Shown: positions 8,052 through 12,071 of the stretch, piece after piece | How positions within the stretch are numbered: position 1 is the stretch's first letter | Layout: each line of letters opens with the position of its first letter | Origin: Neovahlkampfia damariscottae | Lineage: Eukaryota; Heterolobosea; Selenaionea; Neovahlkampfiida; Neovahlkampfiidae | Length of the DNA stretch: 12,071 bases | NCBI GenBank assembly: GCA_016618085.1 | Contig: JABLTG010000297.1 | Location: 1 to 12,071, forward strand | Direction: 5' to 3' | Program-made: the position numbers and the translations under genes | Notes under the pieces: model-generated | The model's database searches: none | Seen by the model: the letters and a program-made list of their open reading frames with translations, nothing else | Told to the model about the DNA's origin: nothing

Positions 8052-8909
8052 ATGACATTCAAACTGGAAAATCTGTGTGAAGATGAAGTGTCAGTGATTC
8101 TTGATTTTTTACCTGGAAAGACACTTCACCGTTTGATGATAATTCCTTTGTTTTCAAATTCGACTTATTATTTTTTTCATACCTTTGTGCGTCTAACCAA
8201 ACAAAGAACAAAAGCAATTCAAACATACATTGACATCAAAACAAATATACAAAACAAAAAACAACTCAAATCTTTTATCGAATTTGAACAAAATGTTTTC
8301 AAAAAAAAAAAAAAACCTGAAGAAAGTGAATTTTGGAAACTGCAATTAACAATTTCAAATGAGAAAATGATTCAATACAAATCAAGTTTTTTCAAAGGGA
8401 AATATAATATAAATCGTCCTATGGCTCCACATAAATGGAGAAAATATATATTACAGTTGAAACATTTTGAAGTGTATGATATTGATAAAGTATTTCCTTT
8501 GAAAAGGAATGTCCCACCAAATAATAATTCATTTCCAGTTTCTACTGGAATTGCATATTGTTTGGATTCAGAAAAACGATCAGATCATTTGGATTTTAAG
8601 GAAGTCTTTGATAATCTTCAGTTTCTATTGAAGCACACAACATTTCAAATTTACGATGAAAAATTTCATCAACCTTATGAATTATTTCTTCGTGCTTGTT
8701 TGATTGAAGAAAAATACGAAGAACTGATTGAAGAAATAAAAAAAGTACATCAACAAAAAAACAAATTTAAAGAATCACCTTTAGAAGTGATGCTGAGAGT
8801 TTATCAATCAACTAATCCAATGTTCGTAAAATTATTTTTTGAAAATAAATTTGACAAAATTTATGAAGTAATTGATGAAGATAGATTTGAAACTAAAACA
8901 AAAGAATAA
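8052..8909 (+). CDS. Hypothetical protein, 285 aa, with a weak F-box-like N-terminus
   Basis: Residues about 6-35 (LCEDEVSVILDFLPGKTLHRL) follow the F-box pattern of Leu-Pro/Cys-x-Asp/Glu-Glu-Val, a hydrophobic helix, then a Leu-Pro turn and a further helix. F-boxes recruit substrates to SCF ubiquitin ligases through Skp1, so a substrate-adaptor role is possible but weakly supported. The rest is helix-rich and lysine-rich with no repeat type I can name; residues about 205-260 (PYELFLRACLIEEKYEELIEEIKKV) look like paired helices. A run of fifteen A's (8301-8315) encodes five lysines and is a place where a sequencing error would break the frame, yet the frame stays open across it. It ends in TAA 37 bases before the convergent TM2 gene's stop. 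Confidence 0.7.
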   Translation: MTFKLENLCEDEVSVILDFLPGKTLHRLMIIPLFSNSTYYFFHTFVRLTKQRTKAIQTYIDIKTNIQNKKQLKSFIEFEQNVFKKKKKPEESEFWKLQLTISNEKMIQYKSSFFKGKYNINRPMAPHKWRKYILQLKHFEVYDIDKVFPLKRNVPPNNNSFPVSTGIAYCLDSEKRSDHLDFKEVFDNLQFLLKHTTFQIYDEKFHQPYELFLRACLIEEKYEELIEEIKKVHQQKNKFKESPLEVMLRVYQSTNPMFVKLFFENKFDKIYEVIDEDRFETKTKE

Positions 8910-8946
8910 AGTTTTAAAGTTTAGTAATTTAGTGTTATATTTTTTT

Positions 8947-9377
8947 TTATGCCAGAGGACATCCATTGTAGTCAGGTAGAGCATCAGTTACTAAGAGAAT
9001 AAAATCAACAAGCATCCATCCCATTGTTGAAATACCACCAGTTGATAGTCCCAATAAGATCCAAACAATTCCCTTTTTTTTTTTGGAATAAAATAAAAAA
9101 AAAAAAAAATTACAATTAAAGTGTAACCCAGGTAAAAACGATGAACAGCAAAATTTGGAACAAATAATACCAGAATTATTGAGATGATTTTTGATTTTTT
9201 TTCATCAGGTGGACATTTTTCTGTATTTCCTCCTCCTCCAGTGTTTGGATCTCCAGCAGATGGTGGATTAAATTTAGATAATGTTGTTATTGATTGTGTG
9301 TTGGTTGTTGAAACTTTTTTTGAATTCACTAACGTGAGTAAAAGCAAACTCAACAACAAAAAATAATTTAATTTCAT
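8947..9377 (-). CDS. TM2-domain membrane protein with signal peptide, one intron
   Basis: Predicted 129 aa from minus-strand exons 9377-9114 and 9072-8947. The start is the ATG of MKLNYFLLLS because it opens a clean signal peptide (hydrophobic to about residue 18, ending VNSKK). A low-complexity lumenal stretch follows (Ser/Thr/Gly, then CPPDEKKSK). The TM2 domain then has a first helix ISIILVLFVPNFAVHRFYLG, with the family's H-R-F-Y-L-G turn. After the splice it continues with GIVWILLGLSTGGISTMGWMLVDF and the conserved end GWMLVDFILLVTDALPDYNGCP. TM2 proteins form a two-helix hairpin; animal TM2D proteins are linked to endosomal and Notch/amyloid-related processes, but no specific role can be given here. 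Without splicing the frame is lost in FFFFFYFIPKKK and the second helix is missing. Confidence 0.9.
9073..9113 (-). other. Spliceosomal mini-intron (41 nt, phase 0) in the TM2 gene
   Basis: On the minus strand it begins GTAATTTT and ends in a poly-A run closing with AAAAAAG. Removal joins LGYTLI to GIVWILLG and restores the full TM2 domain, which is strong independent evidence for splicing. The interior is almost pure A/T. Confidence 0.9.
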
Positions 9378-9420
9378 TGGATGAAAATCTGAATCAACAA
9401 CTTGGCAAATAAAGCACAAA

Positions 9421-9470
9421 ATATATTAAAACTTCTGTGTAATTAGTTGCGTTATGAGAATAAACCTTGA
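9421..9470. repeat. Direct repeat copy A
   Basis: The core GTAATTAGTTGCGTTATGAG followed by AATAAACCTT matches copy B, 488 bases downstream, on the same strand. Confidence 0.75.
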
Positions 9471-9658
9471 TTTTCATTTCAGAAAGAGAAACACAAACTT
9501 TAAAAACAGACTTCATTGTATCAATTAGCTATGATTCAAAAATCAGAAGAAAAGAAATTAGAGTATTTGACACAAGCAAAGGAAAAAAAATATTTTTTCT
9601 GCTGATTATTTTTGTTAACATGTGAGTAGTAGTAGGATGTTTCCCGAACTTCCTGAGA

Positions 9659-9836
9659 GACAATAAACGCACAACTCGACCAACTAACAACATTTAACCC
9701 CAAAAATCACCGTCAGCCCCCGCCATTCTGACAATATACCTCACGCTCAGTTATACCAATTAACAAACCTAACAACACTCAAATGTTCATTCTGATAACA
9801 CTTATCTTGTTTTTTCTTTTTAGTGCGTTTATTTTC
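9659..9836. repeat. 14-bp inverted repeat enclosing a C-rich segment (MITE-like or structured RNA)
   Basis: The arms GACAATAAACGCAC (9659-9672) and GTGCGTTTATTTTC (9823-9836) match at 13 of 14 positions and enclose 150 bases. Inside, bases 9661-9780 have 43 C and only 8 G, unlike any other stretch of the window. No transposase and no target-site duplication were found. Alternatives are a non-coding RNA (G-rich if read on the minus strand) or a short non-autonomous element. Confidence 0.5.
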
Positions 9837-9908
9837 ATTTTCTAAATCCCTAGGTTTTATCTTTTTTTGATGAAAAAATATTCAACAGTTTATTATATAG
9901 ATTTAATA

Positions 9909-9958
9909 TAATAATAAGACTCCTATGTAATTAGTCGCGCTGTAAGAATAAACCTTCG
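9909..9958. repeat. Direct repeat copy B
   Basis: The core GTAATTAGTCGCGCTGTAAG followed by AATAAACCTT aligns without gaps to copy A. Within the 37-base core all six differences are transitions. The copy lies about 70 bases right of the inverted repeat ending at 9836. Confidence 0.75.
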
Positions 9959-10046
9959 TTTCTAAGTTGAAGTCTATGGTTCCAGCCGAAAAAAGATGGT
10001 TTTTGTCAATAAAAAGACTTATTTCCGAATAAGTGCGGCTAATAGG

Positions 10047-10111
10047 AATAAGTGGTGTTATTTCAAATATGTATGGTTTTTAACGAATGAATGGTGTTAA
10101 TTCAAATAAGT
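10047..10111. repeat. Short tandem duplication, two units about 40 bases apart
   Basis: The units GGTGTTATTTCAAATATGT (10054-10072) and GGTGTTAATTCAAATAAGT (10093-10111) differ at two bases. Similar AATAAGT words precede them (10028-10034, 10047-10053). Confidence 0.6.
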
Positions 10112-10260
10112 CACGTTACAAACAATAAGTTTCTCAGTTGATATTTTTTGGTGGTTCTTTTGAGAATGAAATCAGTTTTTCTTTCTTGTAAATTTAAAAG
10201 TTCATATTTATGAAACCAGATTTCGGCATTGTGAATCATTTTTATGAGGAAAAGAACGAC

Positions 10261-10851
10261 TTAATTTAAAATATTTTTTATTTGTGTTAATTGTTTCCTA
10301 GTTCCTAATTTTAAATTCATCTCTTTCAAATCATCTTCATCAAGATTAACTAAAGCCTATCCATTGATAAGTTGTTCTTTTAAGATTTCTGCCTCACTGC
10401 TATCAATTTTTAAATCACCAACTAATCGATTATAAACGTCATCAATTGTCCAATTTAATACATCATCCATATTCCAGTCCAATACATGGGTATTTTTTTG
10501 GTCTTTTTTTTCCTTTTCTCCTGACCAAAATTTTTTTGAATTCGTTGAACTTGGGAAATATTTTTCTAATTTTCCATCAATTTTTTCAAACTGAAATTCT
10601 ATTTTATTTTTGATGTATGACTTCGGAAATAACAATGCTTCAATCCAGAAATCACCATCTTGATAAACTCTAATTTCTCCAGAAATAAAATCCTTGATAA
10701 AATCCTTGCCATCTTGGATTATTAATTTTATTCTAAAGGGTCTTTGTCCAATGATGCTCAAAAGATAAAGAATAACATTTTCATTTTCCACAATCTCTCT
10801 TCCTTTCCAAATATTATCTAAAAACTGAACTTCTCCATCTTTAAATATCAT
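10261..10851 (-). pseudogene. SAM-domain protein gene interrupted by an in-frame TAG
   Basis: From the ATG at 10851 the frame codes 164 residues and meets TAG at 10359-10357. Reading on in the same frame gives ALVNLDEDDLKEMNLKLGTR and then KQLTQIKNILN, ending at TAA (10263-10261). The two parts together complete a SAM (sterile alpha motif) fold: W-x-x-D-D-V-Y-x-x-L at residues about 143-152, EILKEQLING just before the stop, then the L-x-x-L-x-E-x-D-L-K-E-M and G-x-R-x-x-L repeats typical of SAM helices 3-5. The TAG stands where SAM proteins often have Lys (ING-K-AL), so a single base change (AAG to TAG) could explain it. The first 130 residues (GEVQFLDNIW, GDFWIEALLFPKSYI) are beta-rich and unrecognised. 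An open frame without ATG extends about 100 bases upstream. Status is either a fresh pseudogene, stop readthrough or a sequencing error. Confidence 0.72.
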
Positions 10852-10970
10852 TTCTATATCTTCTTGAGTAAATTTTTGAATTTCTGTTGATATTTCTTCA
10901 AAAGAATATTTTTGGATGGTGAAGGAAATTGATTCAAGTTGAGAAAAAGCATGATATTTGATTGGTTAAA

Positions 10971-11697
10971 ATGGAAAAATCTGAAGATGAAGAAATACCA
11001 AAAGTTTTGAAAAAAATTGTGGATCTTCACTATAAATTAGAAAACGTAAATACAAAATATTCAAAGGTACAATGAAAACGAAGCTTATTTAAATTTTATA
11101 ACTCAATTGGTTGATAAAAAAAATTTTGAAGAAGTATTGGAAGGATTAGAAGTGGAAGGATCAAAAAGTTATCTTAATTGCTTGTATTACTCATTAGATT
11201 TTTTTTACAAAGTAAAAAAACTTGGAGTTGACTGCAATTTTTTTGATGGAAAATTTTATAAAAGAGATGAAGGTGCTAAAAAACTTGACGAAAAACTTTA
11301 TGAAGAAAAACATGTATTACCTTTTCTCAAACACTGTCATCAAGGCACCACCATTGGATACTCTATTTGTGATGAATCTATGACACATTCCATTCCAATT
11401 TTCCTCCGTGAATCTGAATGTTTTGTTGGTAAAGATGAGGTAAATTTGACTATCACTAATGATGTACTTTATCAACAAAACTATAAAAAATATGCAAAAG
11501 AAAAACCTAAAACTCTCAGGTCATTGGGACTTTATTATCTGATAGATTTTAAAAAATTAATAAAATTAATAAATAACGATTTGAAAGAAAAAAATGACAA
11601 ATCCAAAGATAAAAATTATAAAGAAAAGTTTATTAAATATTCTGAGTTGATAAAAGATGGAAAAATAGAATTTAGTTTTGACAAAAAAAAAGAATAA
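10971..11697 (+). CDS. Hypothetical protein, probably one gene with a single-base frameshift
   Basis: The ATG at 10971 opens MEKSEDEEIPKVLKKIVDLH and continues YKLENVNTKYSK before TGA at 11073-11075. The downstream frame (from 11050 on, with no ATG near its start) reads YNENEAYLNFITQLVDKKNF and continues for about 210 codons to TAA. Removing one G of the GG at 11066-11067 fuses both into roughly 241 residues. No GT-AG pair of suitable length and phase joins them: the only GTs before the break fall in the wrong phase for the AGs at 11066 and 11083. The protein is lysine-rich, with a Cys/His-containing centre (FLKHCHQGTTIGYSICDESM) and a charged C-terminal helix. I recognise no family. It is divergent from the SAM-domain gene, with about 119 bases between the starts, which could be a shared promoter. 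Confidence 0.55.
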
Positions 11698-11897
11698 ATT
11701 TCCTTAGTTTCAAGAAAATTTTTTACCACTTCCATTTTTTTGATCATGTAACGTGACCAATTACAAAGGAGTTTTATCCATTTGTTTCAAAAAAAATATT
11801 CAATATTTTATTTGAATTGTTTGAAACATACATAAATCCGATCTATGCAAAAAAAAATTGACCTATAAAAATTCACCAAGATGACTTAAAACAAAGC

Positions 11898-12071
11898 ATG
11901 TCTGGAAACACTAAGAACATACTTGAAAACTATAAGAACATAGAAAAAGACAATAGGAGATCAGTTAATATGTATAAAATTGATGTTAAACATATTTGTA
12001 AAAATTGTGATAATATTATCCAACAATCTGAAGTTATACATAATATATTAGAGGACATACATAAAAGGAAA
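11898..12071 (+). CDS. Partial hypothetical protein with a CxxC pair, open at the right edge
   Basis: From the ATG at 11898 the frame stays open for 58 codons to the window end: MSGNTKNILENYKNIEKDNR, then a segment with HICKNCDNIIQQ. The Cys-x-x-Cys could be half of a zinc-binding site or a redox pair; the second half would lie outside the window. It is preceded by a 200-base spacer after the previous gene, with no other ORF. Family unknown; the short length makes this tentative. Confidence 0.5.
   Translation, partial: MSGNTKNILENYKNIEKDNRRSVNMYKIDVKHICKNCDNIIQQSEVIHNILEDIHKRK

Larger units (their letters stand above)
9378..10260. other. Gene-poor region with repeats and a composition anomaly
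   Basis: No frame on either strand carries a recognisable domain or a long ORF. It contains a diverged direct repeat (9421-9470 and 9909-9958), a C-rich/G-poor segment bounded by a 14-bp inverted repeat (9659-9836), and a short duplicated motif (10047-10072 and 10087-10111). The last 120 bases hold nothing I can name. A tiny frame at 9531-9605 (MIQKSEEKK..., 24 codons) is not supported. Non-coding RNA, or decayed mobile DNA, is the likely content. Confidence 0.6.

Noticed and set aside
9184-9366. Plus-strand frame with a Pro-rich segment (FPPPPVFGSP)
   Set aside because: It is antisense to the Gly-rich lumenal part of the TM2 gene, which has a signal peptide and a full domain on the minus strand.
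9531-9605. Small frame MIQKSEEKKLEY..., 24 codons
   Set aside because: It is too short, has no family match, and neighbouring frames give nothing to splice to.
9640-9800. RNase P or U3 snoRNA gene on the minus strand
   Set aside because: Short words resemble conserved boxes (GGAAGTTCGGG, CTGAGCGTGA), but their order and partner boxes are missing; kept only as a candidate ncRNA.
11046-11066. Possible 21-nt intron GTAAAT...CAAAG in the hypothetical gene at 10971-11697
   Set aside because: Its length is a multiple of three, so removing it does not restore the frame; a one-base shift is needed instead.
1-12071. Ciliate-type stop codon reassignment
   Set aside because: TAA, TGA and TAG all end plausible genes, and the long kinase frames contain no in-frame stops of any kind.

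Overview
This AT-rich window (very low GC, many A/T homopolymers) reads as nuclear DNA of a compact protist genome. Three points support this. At least three genes are read through only if 33-41 nt GT-AG introns are removed. The gene content is eukaryote-like: an NAXE fragment, a signal-peptide TM2 protein, a SAM-domain protein and a Fanzor-type TnpB relative. Coding genes lie only a few to tens of bases apart. TAA, TGA and TAG all act as stops, and the long ORFs fit the standard code. An amoeboid protist such as a heterolobosean is my guess; the sequence alone does not fix the lineage, and a giant virus carrying introns is not fully excluded.

Layout. At 2-212 (+) lies the 3' part of an NAD(P)HX epimerase gene, carrying one frameshift and cut off in its C-terminal motif. 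It abuts a decayed DDE (PIF/Harbinger-like) transposase on the minus strand (about 939-190). At 980-1541 is the C-terminal receiver end of a hybrid histidine kinase, a dead copy of the two intact genes that follow. Those two (1747-4141 and 4211-6607) are tandem paralogues with the same architecture and the same phase-2 mini-intron: multi-pass membrane region, PAS-like, HisKA, HATPase, degenerate receiver, true receiver. They should sense a signal at a membrane and phosphorylate an internal Asp; no phosphotransfer (HPt) or output gene is visible here.

Downstream is a 5'-truncated Fanzor/TnpB fragment (about 6830-7264), flanked or invaded by small palindromes. A tight run of three plus-strand genes of unknown function follows (7280-7654, 7659-8018, 8052-8909), the last with an F-box-like N-terminus. 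A convergent minus-strand TM2-domain gene with one intron (9377-8947) closes this block.

From 9378 to 10260 there is no convincing protein gene. This stretch holds a diverged direct repeat, a strongly C-rich/G-poor segment bounded by a 14-bp inverted repeat, and a short tandem repeat. It is followed by a divergent gene pair: a minus-strand SAM-domain gene interrupted by an in-frame TAG (10851-10261) and a plus-strand hypothetical gene needing a one-base frameshift (10971-11697). An ORF with a CxxC pair runs off the right edge.

Overall, the window is a mix of live tandem signalling genes and decaying gene or mobile-element fragments. I see no clear new defence or biosynthetic system. The most informative items are the kinase array with its Glu-bearing pseudo-receivers, the mini-introns, and the unexplained 9.4-10.15 kb segment.
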